NCBI GenBank assembly: GCA_018829465.1
Contig: JAHJTN010000007.1
Location: 1 to 64,000, forward strand
Origin: Bacteroidota bacterium
GTDB taxonomy: Bacteria; Bacteroidota; Bacteroidia; Flavobacteriales; Flavobacteriaceae
DNA length: 64,000 nt
Reading direction: 5' to 3'
The notes beneath the pieces are model-generated. The model saw only the letters and a list, made by a program, of their open reading frames with translations, did no database searches and was not told the origin of the DNA. Both the position numbers and the translations under genes were made by a program. Positions 1 to 8,441 of the stretch are shown here, piece after piece (the first letter of the stretch is position 1; each line of letters begins with the position of its first letter).

Positions 1-198
1 CAGTTTTTGTTCCATTTGAAAAGCCTCTTTACGTGACTCAAAACAGCCATACCAAACCAAATTCCACGGCTTGAACTTGGAGGTGTACTTTTCCATACCC
101 TTGTTGTGCCTGCCCAACCTGGCAGACAAGTCTTGTGTTTGACCGATGTAAAAACTTCCGTTTTGTTGGCTCTGCAAGATGTAAGTAAAATATCTCAT
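1..198 (-). CDS. GIY-YIG nuclease domain protein, C-terminus off the window
   Basis: Sixty-six codons read from an ATG at 198 down to the window edge with no stop, so the gene is cut by the window and not broken. The start MRYFTYILQS and the later FYIGQT form the two halves of the GIY-YIG nuclease core, followed by the usual LSARLGRHN and YTSKFKPWNLVWY segments of the short UvrC/URI-like family. Members of this family are small single-domain proteins whose cellular role is mostly unknown. The ATG lies only a few bases beyond the terminator that ends the tRNA-Pro transcript, so it is probably expressed by read-through or by a weak promoter I cannot see. Confidence 0.85.
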   Translation of the reverse strand, partial: MRYFTYILQSQQNGSFYIGQTQDLSARLGRHNKGMEKYTSKFKPWNLVWYGCFESRKEAFQMEQKL

Positions 199-201
199 AA
201 C

Positions 202-224
202 AAAAAACAGCCCTTTTGAGGCTG
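202..224 (-). terminator. Rho-independent terminator after tRNA-Pro
   Basis: On the minus strand a CAGCC/GGCTG stem with a seven-base loop is followed by six T. It starts 7 bases after the tRNA-Pro discriminator base, and its T-run ends just before the GIY-YIG start codon. Confidence 0.6.
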
Positions 225-230
225 AATTTG

Positions 231-304
231 TCGGGGTGACTGGACTCGAACCAGCGACCTCACGCCCCCCAGACGTGTACGCTAACCAACTGCGCTACAC
301 CCCG
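231..304 (-). tRNA. tRNA-Pro (anticodon GGG)
   Basis: The minus strand folds into a full cloverleaf. The 7-bp acceptor is CGGGGTG/CACCCCG, the anticodon stem is CACGT/GCGTG with loop CTGGGGG, and the T loop is TTCGAGT. The anticodon is GGG. The discriminator is A and CCA is not encoded. Confidence 0.93.
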
Positions 305-314
305 ATTTAAAAAA

Positions 315-348
315 TCAAAAAAACCACTTCATCTCTACTGAAGTGGTT
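315..348 (-). terminator. Terminator hairpin between tRNA-Asn and tRNA-Pro
   Basis: On the minus strand a 10-bp stem AACCACTTCA/TGAAGTGGTT with a 7-base loop is followed by a run of T. It lies 13 bases downstream of tRNA-Asn. tRNA-Pro therefore depends on read-through or on its own weak promoter, or the hairpin serves as a processing signal. Confidence 0.7.
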
Positions 349-360
349 CTCTCAATGTTG

Positions 361-434
361 CTCCCCCTCTTGGGCTCGAACCAAGGACCCTCTGATTAAC
401 AGTCAGATGCTCTAACCAACTGAGCTAAGGAGGA
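361..434 (-). tRNA. tRNA-Asn (anticodon GTT)
   Basis: The minus strand gives a cloverleaf with acceptor TCCTCCT/AGGGGGA, anticodon stem TCTGA/TCAGA around loop CTGTTAA, and T loop TTCGAGC. The anticodon is GTT, for asparagine. The discriminator is G and CCA is not encoded. Confidence 0.95.
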
Positions 435-456
435 GTGTTTTGCTTTTTAGCGGTTG

Positions 457-486
457 CAAATATAATTTATTTTTTAATGTTCCAAA
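457..486 (-). promoter_or_regulatory. Flavobacterial promoter for tRNA-Asn
   Basis: The minus strand carries TTTG, an 18-base spacer and TATATTTG, an exact match to the Bacteroidota -7 consensus TAnnTTTG. It is about 20 bases upstream of tRNA-Asn. Confidence 0.75.
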
Positions 487-500
487 ACGGAATATCAAAT

Positions 501-1838
501 TTATTTTTGAAAAAAAGCCCGATAAATATCATTCCCATTGGCGTACAAAACCAGTGATATCAATAAGACAAAACCTACTACTTGTGCGTACTCCAGTACT
601 TTTTCGTTCGGTTTGCGCCCGCTTACCATTTCGTAAAGCAGAAACACCACGTGGCCACCATCAAGAGCCGGTATGGGCAAAATATTCATAAAAGCAAGGA
701 TGATGGAAATAAAAGCGGTGCTCATCCAAAAGGCTTGCCAGTCCCACGTTGGTGGAAACATATTGCCTATGGCACCAAAACCACCCAATTCGGACGCTCC
801 TTTTTTAGTGAAAATGTATTTGAACTGACCCACATAATCTTTAAGCGTATTAATGCCAAAAGAGATTCCCGCCGGAATGCTCTCTGCAAGGCCATACGAT
901 TTGTGGTTTCTCTCGATAACAGACATATCTACAAGATTGCCTACCCCAATTTTACCGTTTGCGTCCGGTGTTATCGCCAACTGAAGCGTGTCGCGGTTTC
1001 TCAACACTTCAAATACGATGTCTTCATCGTTTGCACTGCTTTTTTTAATCTGTGTTTTCACTTCATCCCAAAACTTGACTTTTTGGTTGTTTACAGACAA
1101 AATTTTATCAGTTCCCAGCAAACCCGCTTTTTCGGCCGGACTGTTAGGTGTGATGGAGTCAAATTGAATGGGCATGCGGGGGACAAAAGCGCTCAGCTCA
1201 CCCGATTTGAACAATTGTTCGCCTAGGTCATCGGGGAGTTGAATGGTTTCTGTGTTGCCCGATGTATGCTCCACGGTCACGGTTTTCGGACTTCGCAAGA
1301 AGAGTAAACCGTTGATGCGCATCACGTCATCAGGGATTTTTCCATCTATGGAAACAATCTTATCACCGTCCTGAAAGCCTAGCTTTTCTAGTGTTTCGCT
1401 GGTGATTTCAAACCCATATTTAATATCGTCTTTGGTAGAATAATCCGATCCCCAAGTAAATAGAATAAGGATGTATATTAAAATACCCAAAAGCAAGTTA
1501 ACAGTGACACCACCTACCATGATAATGAGGCGTTGCCAAGCCGGTTTGGAACGAAATTCCCAAGGCTGGGGTGGTTGAGCCATTTGCTCTTTGTCCATGC
1601 TCTCGTCTATCATGCCGGATATTTTTACATAACCACCAAGTGGCAACCAACCAATACCGTAAACCGTTTCGCCTATTTTCTTTTTAAACAAAGAAAATTT
1701 GACGTCAAAAAAGAGGTAAAATTTTTCTACGCGGGTTTTAAAAATTTTAGCCGGAATAAAGTGCCCAAGCTCGTGCAACACTATTAATATGGATAAACTC
1801 AAGATGAGTTGGATCGCTTTAATAATAAAATCGTTCAT
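501..1838 (-). CDS. rseP: RseP/site-2 family intramembrane metalloprotease (M50)
   Basis: The 445-residue protein is an inner-membrane zinc protease of the site-2 class, which cuts membrane-embedded substrates such as anti-sigma factors and leftover signal peptides. The zinc motif HELGH is at residues 22-26 inside the first membrane helix. PDZ-like regions occupy the middle (around 130-310), and the third zinc ligand lies in the conserved NILPIPALDGGH stretch near residue 390, between the last helices. Length and order match full RseP. In Bacteroidota the exact substrate is not settled. It is transcribed away from the SCO gene. Confidence 0.93.
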   Translation of the reverse strand: MNDFIIKAIQLILSLSILIVLHELGHFIPAKIFKTRVEKFYLFFDVKFSLFKKKIGETVYGIGWLPLGGYVKISGMIDESMDKEQMAQPPQPWEFRSKPAWQRLIIMVGGVTVNLLLGILIYILILFTWGSDYSTKDDIKYGFEITSETLEKLGFQDGDKIVSIDGKIPDDVMRINGLLFLRSPKTVTVEHTSGNTETIQLPDDLGEQLFKSGELSAFVPRMPIQFDSITPNSPAEKAGLLGTDKILSVNNQKVKFWDEVKTQIKKSSANDEDIVFEVLRNRDTLQLAITPDANGKIGVGNLVDMSVIERNHKSYGLAESIPAGISFGINTLKDYVGQFKYIFTKKGASELGGFGAIGNMFPPTWDWQAFWMSTAFISIILAFMNILPIPALDGGHVVFLLYEMVSGRKPNEKVLEYAQVVGFVLLISLVLYANGNDIYRAFFQK

Positions 1839-1866
1839 TGTCAGTTAGTTCTCAATTTTTGAAATG

Positions 1867-1874
1867 CAAATGTA
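1867..1874 (-). promoter_or_regulatory. -7 element upstream of rseP
   Basis: TACATTTG on the minus strand matches TAnnTTTG exactly, about 30 bases before the rseP ATG. The only -33 candidate is TTTC twenty bases further upstream, so the call is moderate. Confidence 0.5.
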
Positions 1875-1952
1875 AGTCTTACAAACGGATTATTGAAAAC
1901 GATTTTATGAGCTTTAGCAATGTTTTAAGTTTTTTTAGCAAAAGGAAATGGG

Positions 1953-1960
1953 TAAATTTG
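1953..1960 (+). promoter_or_regulatory. -7 element upstream of the SCO gene
   Basis: TAAATTTG matches TAnnTTTG exactly, 14 bases before the ATG at 1975, which implies a very short leader. No clear -33 TTG is visible. Confidence 0.45.
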
Positions 1961-1974
1961 CCAAAAACAGATAG

Positions 1975-2646
1975 ATGCTTCATTTCTTCGCCAAGTTTAA
2001 GCTTTTGTTTGCCGTTTTGGCGGTGTTGTCTGTTTTTATTCTGTGGGCTATCTATAGCTTGATGAAACCGGAGGTAAGACTGCCCGTTTATCAACCCGCC
2101 GAGGTGAATGTTGAACTGGTGGACAGCAGCATACAACACGTCAAAAGGTATCACAAAATTGACGACTTTCAGCTGGTCAATCAAAACGGCGATACCATTA
2201 CACAGGCAGATTATGACGGACGTATCTATATAGCTGATTTTTTCTTCACCACTTGCCCGTCTATCTGCCCCAAAATGACTGCGAATATGCTTGTGTTGCA
2301 ACACAAACTGGCCGATCAAAAAGACGTTTTATTACTCTCACATACCGTGACACCCGAAATAGACAGTGTAGCGGTTTTAAAAGCCTATGCCACCAAGCAC
2401 GGAGTAGATGAAAACCGATGGAATTTGGTCACCGGTTCCAAAAAAGAAATTTACAGACTGGCTCGAAAATCCTATTTGGCAGCCAAAACAGATGGCGACG
2501 GTGGCCCGCTCGACATGATACATACCGAGAATTTTGTATTGGTGGACAAGGAACGCCGCATCAGAGGATTTTATGACGGCACCAAACCCGAAGAAGTTGA
2601 CAAGATTCTAGCAGATATCAAAATCTTAAGACAAGAATATCCTTGA
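1975..2646 (+). CDS. SCO1/SenC family copper chaperone
   Basis: The 223-residue protein has an N-terminal membrane anchor (about residues 8-30) and a periplasmic thioredoxin-fold SCO domain. The copper ligands are visible: the CPSIC motif gives Cys94 and Cys98, and His183 lies in the MIHTENFVLVD segment. SCO proteins deliver copper to the CuA site of cytochrome c oxidase or act as thiol-disulfide reductases. No oxidase genes are nearby, so the partner is inferred from the family only. The ATG at 1975 directly precedes the membrane helix. Confidence 0.9.
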   Translation: MLHFFAKFKLLFAVLAVLSVFILWAIYSLMKPEVRLPVYQPAEVNVELVDSSIQHVKRYHKIDDFQLVNQNGDTITQADYDGRIYIADFFFTTCPSICPKMTANMLVLQHKLADQKDVLLLSHTVTPEIDSVAVLKAYATKHGVDENRWNLVTGSKKEIYRLARKSYLAAKTDGDGGPLDMIHTENFVLVDKERRIRGFYDGTKPEEVDKILADIKILRQEYP

Positions 2647-2664
2647 GAATTTTTAAGTTATTTT

Positions 2665-2698
2665 TTTGAACGAATTTTCCAAATAATTTGTAATTTCG
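2665..2698 (+). promoter_or_regulatory. Probable promoter of the feoAB operon
   Basis: TTTG is followed after 22 bases by TAATTTCG, one mismatch from TAnnTTTG, ending 34 bases before the feoA ATG. No clear Fur-box palindrome was found, although an iron-responsive operator would be expected. Confidence 0.5.
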
Positions 2699-2732
2699 CA
2701 CATATTAAATTCAATCTAAATAAAAATTGCTG

Positions 2733-2957
2733 ATGACTCTGTCGGATTTAAAAAGAGGAGAACGCGGTGTAATCAAGAGTTTTCAGTTGGAAATGATTCC
2801 GCTTAAGCTTATAGAGATGGGATGTCTGCCGGGCAGTGAAGTAGAGATGATTCATTTTGCGCCTTTTTCAGATCCTATGTATATAAATATAAACGGTACC
2901 CATTTGGCCATTCGCAAAGAAACGGCTGTGTGTATAGAAGTTACGCAAATTTATTGA
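2733..2957 (+). CDS. feoA: FeoA, SH3-like ferrous iron transport accessory protein
   Basis: This is a 74-residue single-domain FeoA protein of normal length. The signature LKRGERGVIKSF ... LKLIEMGCLPGSEVEMIHFAPFSDP is present, with the glycine turn after the EMG segment. FeoA is a small cytoplasmic protein that supports FeoB-mediated Fe(II) uptake. An in-frame TTG lies two codons upstream, but I chose the ATG at 2733 because homologues begin at MTLSDLK-like sequence. The stop is 6 bases before feoB, so the two genes form an operon. Confidence 0.93.
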   Translation: MTLSDLKRGERGVIKSFQLEMIPLKLIEMGCLPGSEVEMIHFAPFSDPMYININGTHLAIRKETAVCIEVTQIY

Positions 2958-2963
2958 TTCCAT

Positions 2964-5066
2964 ATGGCCGAATCCCTCATCAAAGTAGCACTCATCGGGA
3001 ATCCCAATACCGGAAAAACCTCAGTATTTAATCGCCTCACGGGTCTCAATCAAAAAGTGGGTAATTATCCCGGCATCACAGTTGAGAAAAAAACCGGTAT
3101 GGCTGTTTTGGATGGAAAAACAAAGGCCAGTATTTTAGATTTGCCCGGAACCTACAGCCTCAACGCGAGTTCAATGGACGAAAGCGTGGTGATAGAGCTG
3201 TTACTAAACAAAAACGACCCCGATTTTCCCGATGTGGTTATAGTCGTCTCAGATGTTGAAAGTTTAAAGCGAAACCTACTGCTGTTTACCCAAATCAAAG
3301 ACCTGGAAATTCCCACGATTTTGGTAGTGAATATGGCCGATCAAATGAAGCGTCGTGCCATTAGCTTAGATGTGGCCTTGCTCGAAGAAAGACTCAACAC
3401 CCGCGTAGTATTGGTCAGTACCCGAAAAAACACAGGTATAGACCAACTCAAAGCATCTATTTTAGATTACAAATCCCTCCCAACCGTTCCCTGCATCAAT
3501 GCCTCTGTGATAGATCCGGAGTATTTTGCCAAACTCAAAAAGGCTTTTCCCAAGCAGCTGTTGTATAAATTGTGGCTGGTCATCTCACAAGATGTCAATT
3601 TTGCTAATGTCAACAGAAAGGAAATTGAGGATGTGTCTTTTGAGACTAAAAACACCAACGAACTTAAAAAATTGCAGCATAAGGAGACCGTATTTAGGTA
3701 TCAATTCATCAATGGTGTGCTCAAAGAAACCTATAGTGTTGATGTGAATTCAGCCAAGGATCTTAGGTCTCGGCTCGATCGCATTTTAATGCATAAAGTT
3801 TGGGGCTATGTGATATTCCTTTTTATTTTGCTCACCATTTTTCAAGCCATTTTTGATTGGTCCTCCGTGCCGATGGATTTTATAGACCAGCTGTTTGCTT
3901 CGTTTAGCAATCTTGTAAAAACGAGTCTTGCACCGGGTGATTTTACCAATCTGATAGCCGAAGGCATTATTCCCGGTTTGGGCGGCATCCTGATTTTTAT
4001 CCCACAAATTGCCTTTTTGTTTTTCTTTATAGCCATCTTGGAGGAAAGCGGCTATATGAGCCGTGTGGTTTTTTTGATGGACAGAATTATGCGTCGCTAT
4101 GGCTTAAGCGGCAAAAGCGTCGTCCCGCTGATTTCCGGAACTGCCTGTGCCATTCCGGCTATTTTGGCCACACGTAACATTGAAAATTGGCGCGAACGAT
4201 TGATTACCATTTTGGTGACACCTTTTGTAACTTGCTCTGCCCGTTTGCCCGTTTACTTGATTATTATCTCCCTTGTGATTCCGGACGAACGCTTTTTGGG
4301 GATGAGTTATCAGGGTTTGGCTCTTTTGGTTTTATATCTTTTGGGCTTTTTTATGGCTATTTTTTCAGCCCGGTTGCTCAATTCATTTTTGAAGATTTCC
4401 AGCAAGACGTATTTTGTGATAGAAATGCCCGGCTATAAAATGCCGCTATGGCAAAATGTGGGGCTGACTGTGGTTGAGAAGACCAAAACCTTTGTGACGG
4501 AGGCCGGAAAAATCATACTTTCTATCTCCATTATTTTGTGGGTATTGGCGTCTTACGGGCCCGGCGATAATTTTAGCAATGCAGAAGCAAACATCAAAGC
4601 AAGTGTGGAAGCGATGCAATTGTCTGAAGCCGAAATAGACCAGTTAATATCTACAGAGAAACTGGAGAATTCCTATATTGGAATCCTTGGCAAAACCATA
4701 GAGCCGGCACTCAAACCTTTAGGATACGATTGGAAAATAGGCATTGCCATTATTAGTTCGTTTGCTGCACGTGAGGTTTTTGTGGGTACGCTGGCCACCA
4801 TTTATTCGGTGGGAAACGAAGACGAGGTAGATACCATTAAAAACCGTATGAAAATGGAAGTTTTTCCCAAATCCAATATGCCGGTATATAACCTGGCTTC
4901 GGGTATTTCACTGCTGCTTTTTTATGCTTTTGCCATGCAATGCATGAGCACATTGGCCGTTGTAAAGAAAGAAACAAACGGCTGGAAATGGCCTATGATT
5001 CAGCTCTCCGTGATGAGCACTTTTGCCTACGTAGTCGCTTTGGTAGCCTTTCAATTAATCAAGTAA
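2964..5066 (+). CDS. feoB: FeoB, ferrous iron transporter with G-protein domain
   Basis: The 700-residue inner-membrane Fe(II) transporter is complete. It opens with a GTPase domain: G1 is GNPNTGKT at residues 12-19, G3 is in LDLPGTYSL, and G4 is NMAD. A helical linker follows, then two Gate domains containing SGTACAIPAI and FVTCSARLPVY, the conserved cysteine-bearing pore motifs. Length is typical for Bacteroidota FeoB. It follows feoA by 6 bases and precedes a small Cys-rich membrane protein. Iron-regulated expression is expected from the family but not shown by the sequence. Confidence 0.97.
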   Translation: MAESLIKVALIGNPNTGKTSVFNRLTGLNQKVGNYPGITVEKKTGMAVLDGKTKASILDLPGTYSLNASSMDESVVIELLLNKNDPDFPDVVIVVSDVESLKRNLLLFTQIKDLEIPTILVVNMADQMKRRAISLDVALLEERLNTRVVLVSTRKNTGIDQLKASILDYKSLPTVPCINASVIDPEYFAKLKKAFPKQLLYKLWLVISQDVNFANVNRKEIEDVSFETKNTNELKKLQHKETVFRYQFINGVLKETYSVDVNSAKDLRSRLDRILMHKVWGYVIFLFILLTIFQAIFDWSSVPMDFIDQLFASFSNLVKTSLAPGDFTNLIAEGIIPGLGGILIFIPQIAFLFFFIAILEESGYMSRVVFLMDRIMRRYGLSGKSVVPLISGTACAIPAILATRNIENWRERLITILVTPFVTCSARLPVYLIIISLVIPDERFLGMSYQGLALLVLYLLGFFMAIFSARLLNSFLKISSKTYFVIEMPGYKMPLWQNVGLTVVEKTKTFVTEAGKIILSISIILWVLASYGPGDNFSNAEANIKASVEAMQLSEAEIDQLISTEKLENSYIGILGKTIEPALKPLGYDWKIGIAIISSFAAREVFVGTLATIYSVGNEDEVDTIKNRMKMEVFPKSNMPVYNLASGISLLLFYAFAMQCMSTLAVVKKETNGWKWPMIQLSVMSTFAYVVALVAFQLIK

Positions 5067-5096
5067 TTAAAACAGTCGTTTTTCGACAAAGAAAAA

Positions 5097-5219
5097 ATGC
5101 AACAAGCTTTAGTCTTCATCATATTTTGTTTGGCCGTTGGGTTTTTGATCAGAAAATTTTTTTGGCCCAAATCGGCATCCAAAAAATCGTGTGGTTCGGA
5201 TGATTGCCACTGCGGATAA
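5097..5219 (+). CDS. FeoB-associated Cys-rich membrane protein (40 aa)
   Basis: This small ORF begins 30 bases after feoB and encodes one membrane helix (residues 4-18), a basic stretch and a tail CGSDDCHCG with three cysteines. That layout, and its place after feoB, match the FeoB-associated cysteine-rich membrane protein family, which is thought to assist FeoB at the membrane. The molecular role is not established. The stop codon lies one base from the murF stop on the opposite strand, so the two transcripts converge with no room for a separate terminator. Confidence 0.85.
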   Translation: MQQALVFIIFCLAVGFLIRKFFWPKSASKKSCGSDDCHCG

Positions 5220-5220
5220 G

Positions 5221-6507
5221 CTACAACAAAGGCAAAACATTTTCCAGTGCCATACCGCGCGAACCTTTGATTAGGATTTCTTTATCCAAAAATGTGATAT
5301 CTTGCAGGTGGTTCATCAGTGATTTTGTGCTATCAAAAACAAGTATTTTTGGGTTAGAAAATTTTGTGTTTTTAAAATGATTTCCGGCCAAATACGCCTT
5401 TGCTATTTGCATTTCAGAGATATAGTCAACCAACTTTTGATGTTCTTCTGCAGCGGTTTTTCCCAATTCAAACATATCACCTAGAATTAATATCTTTTCC
5501 GAAGATTGTCTTTTGTCAAAGTGGGAGAGGGCTGCCATCATGCTGCTGGGATTCGCATTATAGGCATCCATAAAAATGCGATTGGAATTTTGTTCAATAA
5601 TTTGAGATCTGTTGTTTTCAGATGCATAACTGCTAACGGCTTCAGCTATGTCTTCATCTCCAACACCAAAATAGGTTCCGATGGCAATGGCATAGGCGAT
5701 ATTTGTAAAATTATACGCACCGTATATGTTGCAAATGACTTCTCTATTTTTAAAAGTTAGGACAAGTTTTGGTTCGGAAGCCAACAGGCAGATATGCAAG
5801 TCTGCAAGCTTAGATGCGTTTTGGCTGAATGTAAATTTTTTTGCCAAAGCAGCTTTCTCCATTTGTAAGGGGTCGTCGGCATTTACAAACAACAAACCCT
5901 TTCTCGATTGAACGGCCGTGTACATTTCAGATTTACCTTTGATGACACCCGCCACACCGCCAAACCCTTCTAAGTGTGCTTTACCGTAGTTTGTTATCAA
6001 TCCGAAATCGGGTTTCGCTATTTCACAGAGATGAGCAATTTCTCCCTGGTGGTTGGCACCCATTTCTATTACTGCAAAGTCGTGGGATGGTTTGATGCTC
6101 AAAATCGTTAAGGGCACGCCGAGGTGGTTGTTCAAGTTTCCTTGGGTGGCCAATGTGTTATATTTTTTGGAAAGCACGCGATGTATGAGTTCTTTAGTGG
6201 TTGTTTTGCCGTTGCTTCCTGTGAGCCCAAGTACGGGAATCTGTAATTGTTCTCGATGATATTTGGCCAAGTTTTGCAGGGTAGTTTCCGCATTTTCAAC
6301 AAGGATGGTTTTCTCGCAGGTCTTGTATTTTGGATTGTCAATCACTGCGAATGATGCACCGTTTTGCAGCGCCTTCTCTGCGTACAGGTTTCCATCGGTG
6401 TTTTCTCCTCGAAGCCCGAAAAAGAGTTGCCCGATTTTAACTTTTCGAGAGTCTATACAGACACCGATACATTGTTTGTAAAGTGAATAGATTTCTGCTA
6501 TGGTCAT
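5221..6507 (-). CDS. murF: MurF, UDP-MurNAc-tripeptide--D-Ala-D-Ala ligase
   Basis: The 428-residue cytoplasmic ATP-dependent ligase adds D-Ala-D-Ala to UDP-MurNAc-tripeptide, completing the pentapeptide precursor. Mur ligase N-terminal, central (P-loop GSNGKTTTKE, then VIEMGANHQGEI) and C-terminal (ILGDMFELG) domains occur in order. The reading frame stays open 23 codons upstream, but that extension is not MurF-like and MTIAEIYSLYKQC is the natural start. murF sits beside gldJ, about 11 kb from the dcw cluster that holds the other ligases. Confidence 0.95.
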   Translation of the reverse strand: MTIAEIYSLYKQCIGVCIDSRKVKIGQLFFGLRGENTDGNLYAEKALQNGASFAVIDNPKYKTCEKTILVENAETTLQNLAKYHREQLQIPVLGLTGSNGKTTTKELIHRVLSKKYNTLATQGNLNNHLGVPLTILSIKPSHDFAVIEMGANHQGEIAHLCEIAKPDFGLITNYGKAHLEGFGGVAGVIKGKSEMYTAVQSRKGLLFVNADDPLQMEKAALAKKFTFSQNASKLADLHICLLASEPKLVLTFKNREVICNIYGAYNFTNIAYAIAIGTYFGVGDEDIAEAVSSYASENNRSQIIEQNSNRIFMDAYNANPSSMMAALSHFDKRQSSEKILILGDMFELGKTAAEEHQKLVDYISEMQIAKAYLAGNHFKNTKFSNPKILVFDSTKSLMNHLQDITFLDKEILIKGSRGMALENVLPLL

Positions 6508-6550
6508 CACAAAGCGTTTTTTTAATGAAATATCAAAACGGGTCACAAAT

Positions 6551-6591
6551 AAAAAAATCAAACCCCGAATACACAAATGTAATCGAGGTTT
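6551..6591 (-). terminator. Terminator after gldJ
   Basis: On the minus strand a 9-bp stem (AAACCTCGA/TCGGGGTTT, one G-T pair) with a 14-base loop is followed by GATTTTTTT, starting 28 bases past the gldJ stop. The loop holds TACATTTG, an exact -7 match that could serve murF, but no -33 element fits. Confidence 0.6.
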
Positions 6592-6618
6592 GTGGAATTT
6601 AAAAAAAACGTTGACAAT

Positions 6619-8265
6619 TTAATTAACGGCCTTTTTACGAGTCATTTGTGATTTTGAACCTACTCTCGACATCGCCAAACGGAAACCGATGTAGTCATTG
6701 GCCATGTCTTGCGGGAAAAATCTTCTTTGGGCCGGATCTAGCCAATAGGCCCTGTCTTTCCAAGAACCTCCTTTGTAAACCCGCGCTTCATTACTAATAA
6801 GTGTGGTGCGTTTGTTAGACTCGTCATAACCAGCGATAATGTTCCCCAAAGAATCTCTTTTAACTTCATATTCGGGAGAATTGTACATTCTGCGACCTTC
6901 GTTAAAAGCCCTGTAATATCGGCTCGAAATTTTATCACCATCTCTGTAATCGCGGTTGTCACTACTCGTAAAATTAGTGCGCAAATAGGTGTCGTTACCT
7001 TGTATAGGCTCTTTGGCCAATTGCCCGGGCAAGGTTCGCGCTACGATGCGCCCGTTGCTGAGTGTGTCAAACTGTATGTTATCTTGGTTCACCATAACCA
7101 ACTTACCGTCATCGCCAATCATGTTTTTAAAATACACATTGCCTCTGTAGTAGTTAAAGTCATTAAACTCATCGTCCACTATGGGTCTGTACACATCTGC
7201 GACCCATTCAGCCACGTTCCCTGCCATATCGTATAAGCCGTATTCATTTGGCGGAAACGATTTTACTTTTGCCGTGATGTCTGCGCCGTCATCAGAAAAT
7301 TGTGCAATGCCTCCGTAATCACCTTTGGCTTGTTTGAAATTTGCCAATTGATCACCAGCGTTGGAACGTTTTTGAGAACGGGTACTGCTACCGGTCCAAG
7401 GATATTTTTTTCTACCAAGATAATTGTTGTAAAGCCTGATTTCACTCAATCCAACAGCGGCAAATTCCCACTCGGTTTCGGTTGGCAATCTGTATTCAGG
7501 CAAAATCACACCACTTGACAAGGTTGCGTAATTGGGTGTTGTATCGTTTCTAGAACGCCTTCTGCCTTCCAATGCAGTTGCATCACCACCATAAGTTTTG
7601 GATGGTGCGTACAAATAGGTCTCTGTACTGAACAGGCTGTCTGCTTGAATTTTTTCTTGCCGGGCTCCTCTACTGATATAGCCATTTTTCTCCAGATAGA
7701 GTTGGTTGACCATGTCTGTACGCCATTCGGCATACTCAGTAGCCTGAAGCCAATTGACACCCACAACCGGATATTCGCCGTATGCAGGATGTCTCAAGTA
7801 ATTGTTCACCATCACTTCGTTGTATCCCAAACGGTTTCTCCAAACCAAGGTGTCCGGTAAAGCGCCGTTGTAAATATTCTTGTATTCTTCTTGATCCGGA
7901 GGAAAAACAGCTTTCAAAAACTCCAAATATTCCATGTACATCTTGTTGGTTACCTCGGTTTCATCCATGTAAAAAGATTGCACATGTTGTTGCGAAGGCG
8001 TGTTGTTCCAATCCCGCATTACATCGTCTTGAACGCGTCCTTTGGTGAAAGTCCCACCTTCAATAAAAACCATACCCGGAGGGGTAGGTTGATCGGTGTA
8101 TTTGGTGTTGTATTGAAAATAGCCATCGGGGTCGTTTATCCGCCAACCGGTAGCCCTAGAAACATTCGGATTGTCTCTGTTGTTTCTACAACTTGTCAAA
8201 ACAAGAAAACCAAATATAACAAGAAGACTTGGGGCTAAGTACTTTCTCATATTTCGCATTTGCAT
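6619..8265 (-). CDS. gldJ: GldJ, gliding motility lipoprotein
   Basis: The 548-residue lipoprotein has a signal peptide ending in the lipobox LTSC (Cys26) and a formylglycine-generating-enzyme-like (SUMF1) fold. Landmarks include GMVFIEGGTFTKG, DETEVTN, PVVGVNWLQATEYAEWR, YRLPTETEWEFAA, YDMAGNVAEWVADVY and the terminal VYKGGSWKDRAYWLDPAQRRF ... IGFRLA. In flavobacteria GldJ is needed for gliding and stabilises GldK of the type IX secretion machinery. The FGE catalytic cysteines are not evident, as expected for a structural paralogue. The neighbours murF, porU and porV match the flavobacterial gene order. The start could also be Met3 or Met6. Confidence 0.93.
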   Translation of the reverse strand: MQMRNMRKYLAPSLLVIFGFLVLTSCRNNRDNPNVSRATGWRINDPDGYFQYNTKYTDQPTPPGMVFIEGGTFTKGRVQDDVMRDWNNTPSQQHVQSFYMDETEVTNKMYMEYLEFLKAVFPPDQEEYKNIYNGALPDTLVWRNRLGYNEVMVNNYLRHPAYGEYPVVGVNWLQATEYAEWRTDMVNQLYLEKNGYISRGARQEKIQADSLFSTETYLYAPSKTYGGDATALEGRRRSRNDTTPNYATLSSGVILPEYRLPTETEWEFAAVGLSEIRLYNNYLGRKKYPWTGSSTRSQKRSNAGDQLANFKQAKGDYGGIAQFSDDGADITAKVKSFPPNEYGLYDMAGNVAEWVADVYRPIVDDEFNDFNYYRGNVYFKNMIGDDGKLVMVNQDNIQFDTLSNGRIVARTLPGQLAKEPIQGNDTYLRTNFTSSDNRDYRDGDKISSRYYRAFNEGRRMYNSPEYEVKRDSLGNIIAGYDESNKRTTLISNEARVYKGGSWKDRAYWLDPAQRRFFPQDMANDYIGFRLAMSRVGSKSQMTRKKAVN

Positions 8266-8341
8266 AGATAATTATTTTAGTGGTGCAATATATAAAAAGA
8301 TTCGATTCATGCCTATATTAGGCCACAATTATTGTTAGTTA

Positions 8342-8369
8342 TTGTCATTGCAATAACGATGTATTTTTG
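8342..8369 (+). promoter_or_regulatory. Promoter of porU
   Basis: TTG, a 17-base spacer and TATTTTTG (exact TAnnTTTG). It overlaps the upstream end of the open frame, so translation cannot begin at the first possible TTG near 8367. This favours the ATG at 8442 (or 8418). Confidence 0.65.
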
Positions 8370-8441
8370 ATTTTATTTCACAAAAACACAAGCAGTTTTG
8401 AAGTTGGTATAATAAGGATGCAAAATCATCGTTTTTTAGTC

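Noticed and set aside
582-1226. 214-codon open frame on the plus strand inside rseP
   Set aside because: It is antisense to a complete RseP with intact motifs, and its translation has no recognisable domain.
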